From NCBI GenBank assembly GCA_965219925.1, contig OZ244795.1, positions 2,418,001 to 2,482,000 on the forward strand: DNA of 64,000 bases. The letters are read 5' to 3'. A program made the position numbers and the translations under genes. This document shows positions 8,684-17,542 of this stretch, piece by piece. Under the pieces are notes generated by a model. The model worked only from the letters and a program-made list of their open reading frames with translations, did not search any database and was not told where the DNA came from. The DNA is from Bin87 sp965219925 (lineage in GTDB: Bacteria > Chloroflexota > Dehalococcoidia > Lucifugimonadales > UBA3495). The number at the start of each line of letters is the position of its first letter. Position 1 is the stretch's first letter.

Positions 8684-9931
8684 TTAGGGCAGTTCGAATC
8701 TTCCCGTAGATTTGATCTCGCCGCCCGAGACCGTCCATATCTCGATGTATCCGACCACGTCTCCGTTCTCGTCGAAGTCCACCGACCCGGCCGCACCCTC
8801 ATAGTTGACGTCCGTACCGGCGGCCACCAGCTCGAGCGCCCGCTTGATTCCCTCCGGTCCGGGCCCCACGATCTCCCCCGGAGGATTGGCCACGTCACGT
8901 AGTGCGTCGCGCATGGCGGCCGTATCAGTGGTGGTCCCAGCCTTGGCTGCCGCCAGCGCAATCAGGACTACTGCGTCATACGCCTCGGCGCTGAACGGGT
9001 GCTCTACTTCCTGTCCTTCATAGGTAGCCGAGTACGAGGTGAGGAAAGCCTGCAAAGCCGGGCTGTCCGGCGCACCCTGTGCCGTACCCAACGTGCCATC
9101 CAGGGCATCCCAGCCCACCACCTCAATCATCTCCGGCGACTTGGTGGCATCTACGAACAGGAACGTATCGGAGTACCCGCCTTCCAGCGATTCCCGCAAA
9201 TATACTTCGGCCTGTCCGGGGTAACTGATGGTGATCAGAACGTCAGGGTCTCCCTCGGTGGCTCGCTCCAGCTCCGAAGTGAACGTGGGCTGGCTGTCTT
9301 CATGCGGCACCTTGGCCGTAACCGTCCCACCCAGCCCGGTGAACGTCGCCTCAAACTGGTCGGCAAGTCCGTCCCCGTATGCGTTGTTGATGAACATGAT
9401 GCCGGCAGTTGTGTAACCTTGCTCATCGGCCAGCCGGGCCAGCACCACACCCTGCGCGGCGTCGGATACTGCGGTGCGGAACAGGAAGTCGTTGTCTTCC
9501 AGCACCGTGATGGCTGGCGACGTGGACGCGCCGGTAATCTGCAGGATCTGTTTCGGCACGGTTACCGACTCGGCAACCGCCAGGGTTACCCCGCTGGCCA
9601 AAGCGCCCACGATCGCCACGGCGTTGTCGACATCGATGGCAGCGCGAGCCGCGTCAGCCCCCTGAACCGGGTTTACCCCCGTGTCTTTGTGAACCAGTTG
9701 CACTTCCCCACCGGCTACGCCGCCGGCGTCATTGATATGCTTCGCTGCCAGGTCCGTTGAGTTACGGTGTGTGTCCCCAAAGTAGGACAGAGAACCCGTG
9801 AATGAATTGAGATGGCCGATCACCAGCGGAGTCTCTGCGCTGTCCTGGCACGATATAGTTGCGGCGACCGCCATCAACAATACCGAGACCAATGCCAGGG
9901 TCATGAAACCGGACTTCAGGTTTTTGAACAT
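8684..9931 (-). CDS. livK: ABC transporter substrate-binding lipoprotein, LivK/amide-binding type
   Basis: The 415-residue product is a periplasmic-binding-fold type I protein. It begins with a lipoprotein-like signal (MFKNLKSGF, hydrophobic stretch, then TISC at about residues 24-27), followed by PLVIGHLNSFTG, the two lobes, and a C-terminal domain. It would capture the ligand for LivGFHM outside the membrane. ATG at 9931 is chosen because GGGAGGATAGG lies directly before it; a longer frame reaching 10087 is not needed. It faces the transporter convergently, so it is expressed from its own promoter. Confidence 0.9.
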   Translation of the reverse strand: MFKNLKSGFMTLALVSVLLMAVAATISCQDSAETPLVIGHLNSFTGSLSYFGDTHRNSTDLAAKHINDAGGVAGGEVQLVHKDTGVNPVQGADAARAAIDVDNAVAIVGALASGVTLAVAESVTVPKQILQITGASTSPAITVLEDNDFLFRTAVSDAAQGVVLARLADEQGYTTAGIMFINNAYGDGLADQFEATFTGLGGTVTAKVPHEDSQPTFTSELERATEGDPDVLITISYPGQAEVYLRESLEGGYSDTFLFVDATKSPEMIEVVGWDALDGTLGTAQGAPDSPALQAFLTSYSATYEGQEVEHPFSAEAYDAVVLIALAAAKAGTTTDTAAMRDALRDVANPPGEIVGPGPEGIKRALELVAAGTDVNYEGAAGSVDFDENGDVVGYIEIWTVSGGEIKSTGRFELP

Positions 9932-9995
9932 CCTATCCTCCCGCTTACGCCGTCGATTCATTAGGTGAATCCCATTGCGATAATAGATTGCCTCA

Positions 9996-10025
9996 ATTAT
10001 ACAAAAACGGGTTTTGACGCACCAA
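9996..10025 (-). promoter_or_regulatory. Candidate promoter of livK
   Basis: On the minus strand a perfect TATAAT (complement of 9996-10001) lies 18 bases downstream of TTGGTG (complement of 10020-10025). This places a start site about 55-60 bases before the livK ATG. The -35 match is weak, so the -10 box carries the call. Confidence 0.45.
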
Positions 10026-10155
10026 GCGAAATCCAAACGCGAAGGGCCACATTTCGAATGTCCACCCTGACAGATACCTCCGCTCATCCTGAACCTGTCG
10101 AAGGATCATCCCAAGCCCGTCGAAGGACGCACACCCTGAGCCCTACCCGACTTTT

Positions 10156-10274
10156 GTCATTGCGAGGAGCGCAGCGACGTGGCAATCCCGTTGAGGTTGA
10201 ACACATCTCGGCAAACCACCATTCCTACGGCGACGAGATTGCCACCCCCGTATCAAGCACGGGGTCGCAATGAC
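10156..10274. repeat. Core palindrome of the MITE-like family without recognisable outer ends
   Basis: It starts TTGTCATTGCGAGGAGCGCAGCG and ends CGCAATGACAA, with the internal CAACGAGATTG-type arms. Neither the CTCACGCGTACCC ends (type A) nor the CAGGGCCTTTCGG ends (type B) are present. CATCCTGAGCCCGTCGAAGG repeats flank it instead, so it is a relic or a third end-type. Confidence 0.75.
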
Positions 10275-10434
10275 AAAGGCTCCACCCATCGCTCATCCTG
10301 AGCCCGTCGAAGGACGCACAACCCCGAGCTTCCCCCAACCGCCCGGCTGTGGACAGTGGACGATTGCCCCTGATACGATGGGCCGCGATCCGGCCACCGT
10401 GAACCCGCCCGCTCCCAACAGGAAATAACTTGCT

Positions 10435-11133
10435 ATGGCTACCCAACCCGACCCCGACCCACGCCCGGAAACCGCCGATGCCCGTGTCAGTATGCGGATC
10501 GAGCAGGTGCTCGTTGGCCCGCCGCACGAAGGCGATGCGGGAGAGGGCCTGGTATTGCGTACCACCAGGGGCGACATCCCTGCAATTCAGCACGCCGCCC
10601 CCGATTCCACCAAAGCAGTCATCTGGGTCTGCGGAGCCCGTGGGGGATTCGGCGGTCCTGCCGGTGGATTGTACGCAGAACTCGCTGCCGAACTCACCAC
10701 CCAGGGCATCACGTCACTTCGCATGGACTACCGGTACCCCAACAACATCCAGGAGTGCGCCCTCGATCTGCTGGCCGGAGCCAATTTCCTCCGTGCCACC
10801 GGACACGGGCCCGTGATAGTTGTGGGCCATTCCTTCGGCGGAGCGGCGGTCATAGCCGGCGCCACCATCAGCGACCACATCGCCGGCGTCGTTTCCCTGT
10901 CGCCCCAAACCTACGGAGCCCAGGGCGCGGCATTCTTGTCGCCGACCCCCCTGTTGGTGGTGCACGGAAAGGCTGACACCAGGCTTCCGTTTTCCTGCGC
11001 CGTGGCGATCCACGATTGGGCGAAAGAACCCAAACAGCTGATCCTCTACGAAGGCGCCGAACACCGCCTCGATGAGTGTCGGGTCGAACTCGGCAACCTC
11101 TTGCGGGAGTGGATCCCGGCCCATCTCGCCTAG
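10435..11133 (+). CDS. Alpha/beta hydrolase family protein
   Basis: The 232-residue product has the nucleophile elbow GHSFGGA near residues 129-135, a late-strand Asp in HGKADTRLP and a C-terminal His in EGAEHRLDE, giving the Ser-Asp-His triad of alpha/beta hydrolases similar to dienelactone hydrolase or acyl-peptidase-like small hydrolases. The first 40 residues are less conserved. The substrate is unknown. It is followed after 27 bases by a co-directional sugar-isomerase-like gene, so the two may form an operon. No signal peptide is visible, so it should be cytoplasmic. Confidence 0.85.
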   Translation: MATQPDPDPRPETADARVSMRIEQVLVGPPHEGDAGEGLVLRTTRGDIPAIQHAAPDSTKAVIWVCGARGGFGGPAGGLYAELAAELTTQGITSLRMDYRYPNNIQECALDLLAGANFLRATGHGPVIVVGHSFGGAAVIAGATISDHIAGVVSLSPQTYGAQGAAFLSPTPLLVVHGKADTRLPFSCAVAIHDWAKEPKQLILYEGAEHRLDECRVELGNLLREWIPAHLA

Positions 11134-11160
11134 CACACCCTAACGGTCAGGACAGTCTCC

Positions 11161-11967
11161 ATGAACTTCGTCCAACGGATCGGCTACGACGCCGGCGCAA
11201 CCAATCTCGAAGACGCTTTGGCCACGGCGGCCGAACACGATATCCACTACCTCGATTTCTCCGCCGATACCGGCCCCAATCGGGCGGACAATTGGCCCGA
11301 CGAGCGAATCCGCGCCGTCCGCGCCCTGATGGAACGCCACCGGATCACCATCACCGTGCACACCGCTTCGTCGGTCAACGTCGCCGAATACGCTCCCCAC
11401 GTCGGCGATGCCGTGGACGCCTACCTCCGCGGCAACATAGACCTGGCTCGACGGCTCACCGCTCACGGCGTCGTCATTCACGGCGGAATGCACTTCAGCT
11501 CCGCCATTGATGCCCGTATGGACGCCGCCCGCCAGCGTTTGATGCGGGCCACCGACCATGCCGAATCATCCGGAGTTTCCCTTTTCTTTGAGAATCTCAA
11601 CCGGGAACCCGACAACGCCGAGGTGTATTACCTGGGCCACGACGTGGCTGAGTGCCGCTATTTCTTCGACGCCATTGAATCCCCCAATTTCGGTTGGGCC
11701 TTCACCGTGAACCACGCTAATCTCGTGCCCGAAGGAGTCAACGGCTTCATCGATGCCTTTGGTGTAGACCGCATCGGCGAGGTGCGGTTGGCCGACAACA
11801 CCGGTGAAGTGGAAATACACCTACCTCCCGGGCAGGGCAACATCGACTTCGCCGCCATGTTCCGCCGCGTAGAAGGCTTGGGCTATACCGGCTTCTACAC
11901 CATGGCCTTCGGCTCCCTGGAAGACAAGCTGGCTGCCCGCAACCTGTTCGCCAGCTATGATCTGTAG
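11161..11967 (+). CDS. Sugar phosphate isomerase/epimerase-family TIM-barrel protein
   Basis: The 268-residue product resembles the xylose isomerase-like/AP endonuclease family 2 TIM barrel: HYLDFSAD near residues 31-38, ITVHTASSVNVAEY near 62-75, GVVIHGGMHF near 102-111, LFFENLNRE near 140-148, then VRLADNTGEVEIHLPPGQGNIDF (split near 212-230). The Glu and His residues in these strands are the usual metal ligands. It probably isomerises or dehydrates a sugar or sugar acid; the substrate is not predictable. It follows the hydrolase by 27 bases. Confidence 0.85.
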   Translation: MNFVQRIGYDAGATNLEDALATAAEHDIHYLDFSADTGPNRADNWPDERIRAVRALMERHRITITVHTASSVNVAEYAPHVGDAVDAYLRGNIDLARRLTAHGVVIHGGMHFSSAIDARMDAARQRLMRATDHAESSGVSLFFENLNREPDNAEVYYLGHDVAECRYFFDAIESPNFGWAFTVNHANLVPEGVNGFIDAFGVDRIGEVRLADNTGEVEIHLPPGQGNIDFAAMFRRVEGLGYTGFYTMAFGSLEDKLAARNLFASYDL

Positions 11968-12012
11968 GGTTTAGTTACCAGGTTTTTGCTGGGCAGGTTT
12001 TTGCGAGGCAGG

Positions 12013-12214
12013 CTCACGCGTACCCGCTTTGCCAAACCAAACTGGCCTGCTGTCATTGCGAGGAGATTCCGTTCATCCCGAGCTTGTCGAGGGACGTGGC
12101 AATCCCGTTGAGGTTGAACACACGTCGGCAAACCATCATTGCTACAGCGACGAGATTGCCAACCCCGTATCAAGTACGGGGTCGCAATGACAGATTAAAG
12201 TGGGTACGCGTGAG
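12013..12214. repeat. MITE-like element, type A
   Basis: The ends are CTCACGCGTACCCGC and GTGGGTACGCGTGAG. It contains the longer arm with CAAACCAAACTGGCC next to TGTCATTGCGAG. It is flanked by CGAGGCAGG (12004-12012) and CGAGGCACG (12215-12223), an 8-of-9 match. It fills most of the 300-base gap between the isomerase and the FAD oxidoreductase. Confidence 0.85.
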
Positions 12215-12268
12215 CGAGGCACGTTGTTGCGAAGTAGCCGCCGAGTCGGTCCCGGTTCGCAGGTTTCC

Positions 12269-13390
12269 ATGGCTGTCGGCCCACCGGATGTAGTAATTAT
12301 CGGCGGGGGAATCATTGGGTGCGCCACCGCATTGGAACTGGCGCAGCTCGGGTTGCGCGCTCTGATCGTGGAGCGCGATTCTGTCGGTAGCCATGCTTCC
12401 GGATTCGCCTTTGGCGAATTATTGCCGTGGTGGGGCCGCGGCATCCCTGGCCCCGTGTTCGAGTTTGGCCGGCGTTGCCTGAACGTCCACACCGAACTCC
12501 AGCCCGCGCTTCAGGATTTCACCGGAATTGATACTGGATTCCGCCTTGCGGACGCGATATCGGTGGCTCTGACTGACAATGATCATTCCCTTCTCGGACG
12601 CCGCAACGACTGGCTCGCCGATCAGGGCGCCGACGTAAAGTGGTTGGATGGCCCCGCCCTCCGTTCCATTGAACCCCGCCTGGCTCCAGACATAGAGGTC
12701 GGTTTGCATGTGGCATCAGTCGGCGTTCTCGATGCCTACCGCTACCTTCTGGCCACGGCCCAGGCTGCCGAACGCCGCGGAGCTGTGGTTCGCCACGGAA
12801 CGGTCACCGGCATCCGGTTCGTCGGAACCGACGCCGTGTCGGTATCGGTGGGCGCGGATTCGATCCCATGCGGGGCAGTGGTCATCGCGGCAGGCCCCTG
12901 GAGCGCTGATGCGTCGGCGTGGCTTGACGTTGATGTTCCGGTCCAACCGCTCAAGGGACAGATTGTGCGCCTGGAAACGACCGGCCCTGAATTCAGGACC
13001 TACGTCGGATGGCGCGATTACTACTCAATCACCAAATCCGACGGACTGCTGTGGGCCGGCAGCACCGAGGAACACGTCGGGTTCAACGACACCCCAAACA
13101 CCGCTGGCCGTGATGACATACTGACCAACCTCAGCCGCGTCCTGCCGTCCCTGGCCGATGCAGGCATCGAAGGACACACCGCTTGTCTGAGGCCCCTTGC
13201 CGCCGACGGAATCCCCATCGTCGGCCGGGCCACGAACTGCAACAACGTTTACCTCGCCACCGGCACCGGTCGCAGCGGCCTGCTGTTGGCGCCGGGCATC
13301 GCGCAGGCCATCGCCGACCTCATCGCCACAGGATCAACCGATTGGGACATCCAACCATACTCACCGTCTCGTTTTGGTGCGACCGCCTGA
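12269..13390 (+). CDS. FAD-dependent oxidoreductase of the DAO (amino acid/sarcosine oxidase) family
   Basis: The 373-residue product starts with a Rossmann FAD motif, VVIIGGGIIGCATALELAQLG (split, near residues 8-28), followed by IVERDSVGSHASG, and ends with RPLAADGIPIVGR and TGTGRSGLLLAPGIAQAIADL, typical of D-amino acid, glycine or sarcosine oxidases and dehydrogenases. It would oxidise a secondary or primary amine, or a hydroxy acid. The ATG at 12269 is selected because an upstream in-frame GTG at 12200 lies inside the mobile repeat that ends at 12214. Its stop abuts the stop of the convergent panE-like gene. Confidence 0.88.
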   Translation: MAVGPPDVVIIGGGIIGCATALELAQLGLRALIVERDSVGSHASGFAFGELLPWWGRGIPGPVFEFGRRCLNVHTELQPALQDFTGIDTGFRLADAISVALTDNDHSLLGRRNDWLADQGADVKWLDGPALRSIEPRLAPDIEVGLHVASVGVLDAYRYLLATAQAAERRGAVVRHGTVTGIRFVGTDAVSVSVGADSIPCGAVVIAAGPWSADASAWLDVDVPVQPLKGQIVRLETTGPEFRTYVGWRDYYSITKSDGLLWAGSTEEHVGFNDTPNTAGRDDILTNLSRVLPSLADAGIEGHTACLRPLAADGIPIVGRATNCNNVYLATGTGRSGLLLAPGIAQAIADLIATGSTDWDIQPYSPSRFGATA

Positions 13391-14317
13391 TTATTGCGAC
13401 CCGGTCACAAAGGGTTTCAGCGCCGCGTAAATCACATCGTTGATCGGTGTCGGCGAACCCGCCCGCTCACCGGCGCGCACCACCGCGCCGTTCAATGCCT
13501 CCAGTTCCAGGGGCCGCCCGGCCACCAGATCCGCGTGCATCGAAGCCCGCATCGCCCCTCTGGATGACTCCATGTATTCCAGGGTGCTGGCAACAATGTC
13601 TGACGCCAGATCCACCCCGGACGCCCGACCCGTGTCCTCTATCTCACGCATACAACCCTCCACAATCTTGCGCCATTCCGGTCGGGGCAGCAGTTCCTCC
13701 AGAAACTCCCGGGCCAGCGACGTTACCCCCGCCATCGTCGCAATGAAAAGAAACTTGCTCCACAGGGTAACGTCGATGTCATCAGACGCTTCCGCCGGGA
13801 CACCCGCCTCCCTGAACGCCGCGCAAATACCAGCGGCCCGCCGTCCGTGGCCAGGGTCGGAATCCCGCATCCCGCCGGTAACGATTCGCACCACCGCGCC
13901 CGCCTGACGCACCGCGCCGGGTCTCAGCCGGCTGGCCTCGATGTAGGCGGCGCCAGGCAGCACTATTGCATCGGGAAATCGCTCGGCTACCGGCAGGTAC
14001 GAGTCGATCCCGTTTTGCAGCGACAGCACCGCGGTTTCACTTCCTATCATCGGGGCCATCGCCGGTATCGAGTCCACGTTGTGATAGGTTTTGGTGGTGA
14101 GCAGCGCCAGATCAACCGTTCCCACTTCCGCCGGGTTTTGAGTCGCGCCGCACCGCACCGAGAAATCCCCGGCTTCCGTCCGCATTTGCAGCCCGTCCTG
14201 CAAAATCGCCCGCAGATGCTCGCCGCGGGCAATCAGGGTAACGTCATGCCCGGCCCGGGCCAGCATCCCCCCGAAGTAACCCCCGATAGCGCCGGCCCCC
14301 ATCACTGCGACTTTCAT
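13391..14317 (-). CDS. panE: 2-dehydropantoate 2-reductase family protein (ApbA/PanE)
   Basis: The 308-residue product has N-terminal MKVAVMGAGAIGGYFGGMLA, the GxGxxG NADP site of ketopantoate reductases, the LTTKTYHN Lys motif near residues 94-101, and LQNGID near 119-124, followed by the helical C-terminal domain with the usual SLARE and EI segments. It reduces 2-dehydropantoate to pantoate in pantothenate synthesis, though many paralogues act on other 2-keto acids. AAGGAG precedes the ATG at 14317. No other pantothenate genes are nearby, so a catabolic paralogue is possible. Confidence 0.85.
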   Translation of the reverse strand: MKVAVMGAGAIGGYFGGMLARAGHDVTLIARGEHLRAILQDGLQMRTEAGDFSVRCGATQNPAEVGTVDLALLTTKTYHNVDSIPAMAPMIGSETAVLSLQNGIDSYLPVAERFPDAIVLPGAAYIEASRLRPGAVRQAGAVVRIVTGGMRDSDPGHGRRAAGICAAFREAGVPAEASDDIDVTLWSKFLFIATMAGVTSLAREFLEELLPRPEWRKIVEGCMREIEDTGRASGVDLASDIVASTLEYMESSRGAMRASMHADLVAGRPLELEALNGAVVRAGERAGSPTPINDVIYAALKPFVTGSQ

Positions 14318-14448
14318 ACCGGTATGCTCCTTCGGCGTCCGCCCGCGCGGTCAAAAAGTATTGTGGCCGAACAATAACCCATCCGGCCAAATCGGGGCAA
14401 CGATTTTTCCGTCGTCCCGTCCCCGCTCATCCTGAGCCTACCGAACTG

Positions 14449-14601
14449 CTCGCGCGTACCCGCTTTAATCTGTCATTGCGAGGAGCGCAGCGACGTGGCA
14501 ATCTCGTAGCCATAGCAATGATGGTTTGCAGACGTGTGTTCAACCTCAACGAGATTGCCACGCTGCGCTCGCAATGACATGAGGAAAACCGAAAGGCCCT
14601 G
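14449..14601. repeat. MITE-like element, hybrid ends (type A left, type B right)
   Basis: The left end is CTCGCGCGTACCCGC and the right end ACCGAAAGGCCCTG. The interior is the shared TGTCATTGCGAGG palindrome. The flanks TACCGAACTG and TGGAACGGCG do not match, so it is either a recombinant between two elements or an old copy. Confidence 0.75.
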
Positions 14602-14611
14602 TGGAACGGCG

Positions 14612-14755
14612 CAGGGCCTTTCGGTTTTACAAGAAATTCCCTCTCCCTTGATGGGAGAGGGTGAAGGTGTGAGATAGGGAACTATCCTGCGGCAGACTAT
14701 TACCCCTCACCCCAGCCCTCTCCCACAAGGGGAGAGGGAGAATCGAAAGACCCTG
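14612..14755. repeat. MITE-like element, type B2 (CAGGGCC ends, CTCTCCC interior), 9-bp duplication
   Basis: The ends are CAGGGCCTTTCGG and CGAAAGACCCTG. The interior differs from types A and B: TTTACAAGAAATTCCCTCTCC and a CCCTCTCCCACAAGGGGAGAG arm. It is flanked by GGAACGGCG at 14603-14611 and 14756-14764. Confidence 0.88.
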
Positions 14756-14854
14756 GGAACGGCGCACCACGCTTGCGCCCCACACATTCTGTCGTTATCC
14801 TTACATGCCAACGTCAGTAAAAACCTTGGGCAATATCATCGGGAGAAAAACCAA

Positions 14855-15295
14855 ATGACCCAATCCGCGTCCTCCATCACCCCGCCGGCTCCCCAGCCTG
14901 AGTCCGACTTCTACTGGGAAAAATGCAAGGCCGGCGAACTATGGCTCCGGCGATGCACTACGTGCGACCGGGCGTACTTTTATCCCCGCGACATTTGCCC
15001 GTTCCCGGAATGCTTCTCTCGGGACACCGAATGGGTCCAGAGCAGCGGTCGCGGTACTTTGCACACCTTCGCCATCGTGCACCGCGCCCCAACGCCGGCG
15101 TTTCGCAGCAAAGTACCGTTCATCACGGCAGTAGTAGAACTGGAGGAAGGGGCCCGGATACCCACCAACCTGGTGGGCATAGAATTCGCCGAGGATGAAA
15201 TTCGACCCGAATCCATCCAGTGCGGAATGGCGGTGGAAGTGGTTTTCGAGGAGCTCGACGAAAACATCAGCCTGCCCATGTTCCGCCCTGCGTAA
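14855..15295 (+). CDS. DUF35/OB-fold zinc-ribbon acyl-CoA-associated protein
   Basis: The 146-residue product has an N-terminal helix, then a rubredoxin-like zinc ribbon (CTTC at about 38-41, CPFPEC at about 51-56) and a C-terminal OB fold with GRGTLHTFAIVHRAP and FITAVVELEEGARIPTNLVG. These proteins usually partner a thiolase-fold enzyme and take part in acyl-CoA chemistry. Here no thiolase gene is adjacent; the next genes encode a CMD-family protein and a TPP enzyme. GGGAGAAAAACCAA precedes the ATG. It could serve a thiolase encoded elsewhere. Confidence 0.88.
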   Translation: MTQSASSITPPAPQPESDFYWEKCKAGELWLRRCTTCDRAYFYPRDICPFPECFSRDTEWVQSSGRGTLHTFAIVHRAPTPAFRSKVPFITAVVELEEGARIPTNLVGIEFAEDEIRPESIQCGMAVEVVFEELDENISLPMFRPA

Positions 15296-15453
15296 TCCCG
15301 GCACCACATTTTAGAAGCACGATGCCCCTTTCCGCCCGCGCGGGAGGGGTATTTTGCTGGCGCATGGACGGGTTCCGTACTATACTGCGCCCGATGCGAC
15401 ATGAACGTTATGTCCACACACGCCCATAACCACCAACGTCTTTAGGAGCAATC

Positions 15454-15774
15454 ATGACCCAGCCAGCCGCCCGTACCGTAATGCAGGAAATCTCCCCCAA
15501 ATTGGCCGAACTGTCAGCAGACGTGTTGTTCGGCGACGTTTGGGAACGCCCCGAATTGTCCAAGCGCGACCGCAGCCTGATCACTGTTGCGACCCTCACC
15601 GCGCTTTACCGCACCGACCAGTTGCGCGGACACATCGGGCGAGCGTTGGACAACGGCGTCACCCGTTCCGAAATATCAGAGGTCATTACCCACCAGGCTT
15701 TTTACGCCGGCTGGCCCGTGGCCGCTAACGCCGCCCGAATCGCCAAAGAAGTATTCGAGGAACGCGGCGTCTAA
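15454..15774 (+). CDS. Carboxymuconolactone decarboxylase family protein
   Basis: The 106-residue helical protein has the CMD pattern WERPELSKRDRSLITVATLTAL near residues 30-51 and HIGRALDNGVTRSEISEVITHQAFYAGWP near 64-92. It lacks the CxxC found in peroxidase-type (AhpD) members, so it belongs with gamma-carboxymuconolactone decarboxylase-like proteins of the beta-ketoadipate pathway or uncharacterised relatives. AGGAGCAATC precedes the ATG. It lies 73 bases before the TPP enzyme and the two are probably co-expressed. Confidence 0.9.
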   Translation: MTQPAARTVMQEISPKLAELSADVLFGDVWERPELSKRDRSLITVATLTALYRTDQLRGHIGRALDNGVTRSEISEVITHQAFYAGWPVAANAARIAKEVFEERGV

Positions 15775-15847
15775 CACTCCATAATCCGGCACACCTACGC
15801 GACCCGGACGCTCACCGCTCCGGATATATCAATCAGGAGGCAACCCG

Positions 15848-17518
15848 ATGCCACGAATGACGGGAGCTCGTTTCCTCGCCGAAACCCTGCGGGATTACGG
15901 CGTTACCCACGTTTTCTTTGTCCCGGCCATCATCCGCAGGGCCCTGATGGAAATGGAAGACGTTGGAATTAAACGCATCATCAGCCACGGGGAAAAATCC
16001 GCGGCCTATATGGCCGACGCGTATGCCCGAGTTACCGGCAAGCCGGGACTCTGTTTCGCCCAGTCGGTTGGCGCCGCCAACCTGGCTGCCGGTTTGCAGG
16101 ACGCATACCTCGGCGTGTCTCCCGTCATTGCCATTACCGGCCACCGTCCTCCGATGCACCGGCATCGCAACTCCTACCAGGAAATCGAACACTCCCGTCC
16201 ATTTGCCTCGGTCACCAAATACAGCGCCGAAGTCGAATCCGTCGAACAGCTCCCCCATCTGCTCCGTCAGGCTTTCCGCGAGGCCACCAGCGGCCAGACC
16301 TTGCCCGTCCATCTCGATTTCTCCGGAATCTCCGGCGATGTCATCACCGACGGAGAGTTTGATACGGATGTCATCGTCGAAGAATCATTCACGGCTCGGC
16401 CGGCGTTTCGCCCCGAACCGGAACCCGAGCGCGTTCGGGAGGCAGCCCGCATCCTCTCTCAGGCAGAACGCCCGGTCATCGTTGCCGGCGGCGGCGTAAC
16501 CGCTTCCGGCGCCCAGGCCGAGGTCGTCCGGCTGGCCGAAATGCTCAATATCCCGGTCGCCACCGCGCTGAACGCCAAGGGCTGCATCCCCGAAAACCAT
16601 CCCCTGTCGGTCGGTGTGGTGGGCAGCTACTCCCGGTGGTCGGCGAACCGGGTCGTGTCCGAAGCCGATCTGGTGTTGTTCATCGGCAGCCATACCGGCA
16701 GCCAGGTTACACTTGACTGGCGGATCCCGGCCGTCGGCACGCCGGTGGTCCAAATCGATATCGACGCCACCGAGCTGGGACGTTCGTACCCCGGCACCTA
16801 CGGGTTGCTGGGCGATGCCCAACGCACGCTGCAGCGCCTCATCGACGTCCTCGAACCCAGTGGCGGCAACGCCGGCTGGGTGGCCCAGGCTCAGGAACAC
16901 GTCCAGAACTGGAGGCAGGAAAACGAACCTCTGTTGACCTCCAATGATGTCCCTATCCGTCCGGAACGGCTGTGCCAGGAGCTAACCGACTTCCTCCCGC
17001 CTGACGCCGTTTTGCTGGCCGACACCGGCCACGCCGGCATCTGGACCGGCAGCATGGTTGACCTGAACCACCCGGGTCAGTCCTATCTCAGGGCCGCCGG
17101 GTCGTTGGGTTGGGGCCTGCCGGCCGCTCTCGGAGCCAAGTGCGGCGCGCCCGACCGTCCGGTCGTTTGTTGGACCGGCGACGGCGGAATGTGGTACCAC
17201 ATCGGCGAACTGGAAACTGCGGTTCGTTACGGCATCAACGCGGTTATCGTGGTGCACAACAACGGCGGTCTCAACCAGGACCGGCGCGGCGACGAGGCGG
17301 CCTACGTAGGGCGTGAGGGTAATCCCGACGAGTTGTGGCGGTTCACCGACACCAACTTCGCCCAGATCGCCGAGTCCATGGGAGCGCTGGGAATCCGAGT
17401 TACCGATCCCAACCGGATCAACTCTGCCCTGGATCAGGCGGTAAGCGCCAATCGCCCGGCGGTGGTTGACATCGTCAGCGACGGCGACGTGGCCGCAGAA
17501 CCTCCGTGGGGGCCTTAA
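15848..17518 (+). CDS. Thiamine pyrophosphate-dependent enzyme, acetolactate synthase-like
   Basis: The 556-residue product has the three-domain TPP enzyme layout: N-terminal pyrimidine domain with the catalytic Glu in HGEKSAAYMADAYARVTG near residues 46-63, a central domain with RPVIVAGGG, and a C-terminal pyrophosphate domain with GDGGMWYHIGELETA and the partner asparagines in VVHNNGG. Relatives include acetolactate synthase, oxalyl-CoA decarboxylase, benzoylformate decarboxylase and sulfopyruvate/sulfoacetaldehyde enzymes; I cannot choose between them. AGGAGGCAACCCG precedes the ATG. No small regulatory ilvN-like subunit is nearby, arguing against a biosynthetic role. Confidence 0.9.
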   Translation: MPRMTGARFLAETLRDYGVTHVFFVPAIIRRALMEMEDVGIKRIISHGEKSAAYMADAYARVTGKPGLCFAQSVGAANLAAGLQDAYLGVSPVIAITGHRPPMHRHRNSYQEIEHSRPFASVTKYSAEVESVEQLPHLLRQAFREATSGQTLPVHLDFSGISGDVITDGEFDTDVIVEESFTARPAFRPEPEPERVREAARILSQAERPVIVAGGGVTASGAQAEVVRLAEMLNIPVATALNAKGCIPENHPLSVGVVGSYSRWSANRVVSEADLVLFIGSHTGSQVTLDWRIPAVGTPVVQIDIDATELGRSYPGTYGLLGDAQRTLQRLIDVLEPSGGNAGWVAQAQEHVQNWRQENEPLLTSNDVPIRPERLCQELTDFLPPDAVLLADTGHAGIWTGSMVDLNHPGQSYLRAAGSLGWGLPAALGAKCGAPDRPVVCWTGDGGMWYHIGELETAVRYGINAVIVVHNNGGLNQDRRGDEAAYVGREGNPDELWRFTDTNFAQIAESMGALGIRVTDPNRINSALDQAVSANRPAVVDIVSDGDVAAEPPWGP

Positions 17519-17542
17519 CGCCTCCACCGAACCCCCACCGAA

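Larger units (their letters stand above)
9932..10434. other. Intergenic gap with repeat fragments
   Basis: This gap of 503 bases holds the livK promoter region and then a mosaic of repeats: three copies of a CTCATCCTGAxCCxGTCGAAGGA motif near 10083-10145, a palindromic TGTCATTGCGAGGAGCGCAGCGACG...CGCAATGACA core at about 10156-10274, and another CATCCTGAGCCCGTCGAAGGAC at about 10294-10315. No gene is supported. Confidence 0.7.
14318..14854. other. Intergenic gap filled by two abutting mobile repeats
   Basis: No gene is visible in this 537-base gap. It contains the hybrid element 14449-14601 and element 14612-14755. The 42-base region 14586-14627 across their junction is a near-perfect hairpin (AAACCGAAAGGCCCTG, then its complement after a 10-base loop). 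Confidence 0.75.

Noticed and set aside
8684..8720. TTCGAATC-like tRNA T-loop sequence
   Set aside because: It lies within the livK coding region and no acceptor or anticodon arms can be formed.
10083..10318. CRISPR-like direct repeats (CATCCTGAGCCCGTCGAAGG copies)
   Set aside because: Spacing is irregular, only a few copies occur, they also appear elsewhere in gaps, and there are no cas genes; this is dispersed repeat sequence.
14586..14631. Dedicated rho-independent terminator of a gene
   Set aside because: The hairpin arises from two adjoining element ends and no gene ends close by on the plus strand; it may act as a terminator but did not evolve as one.
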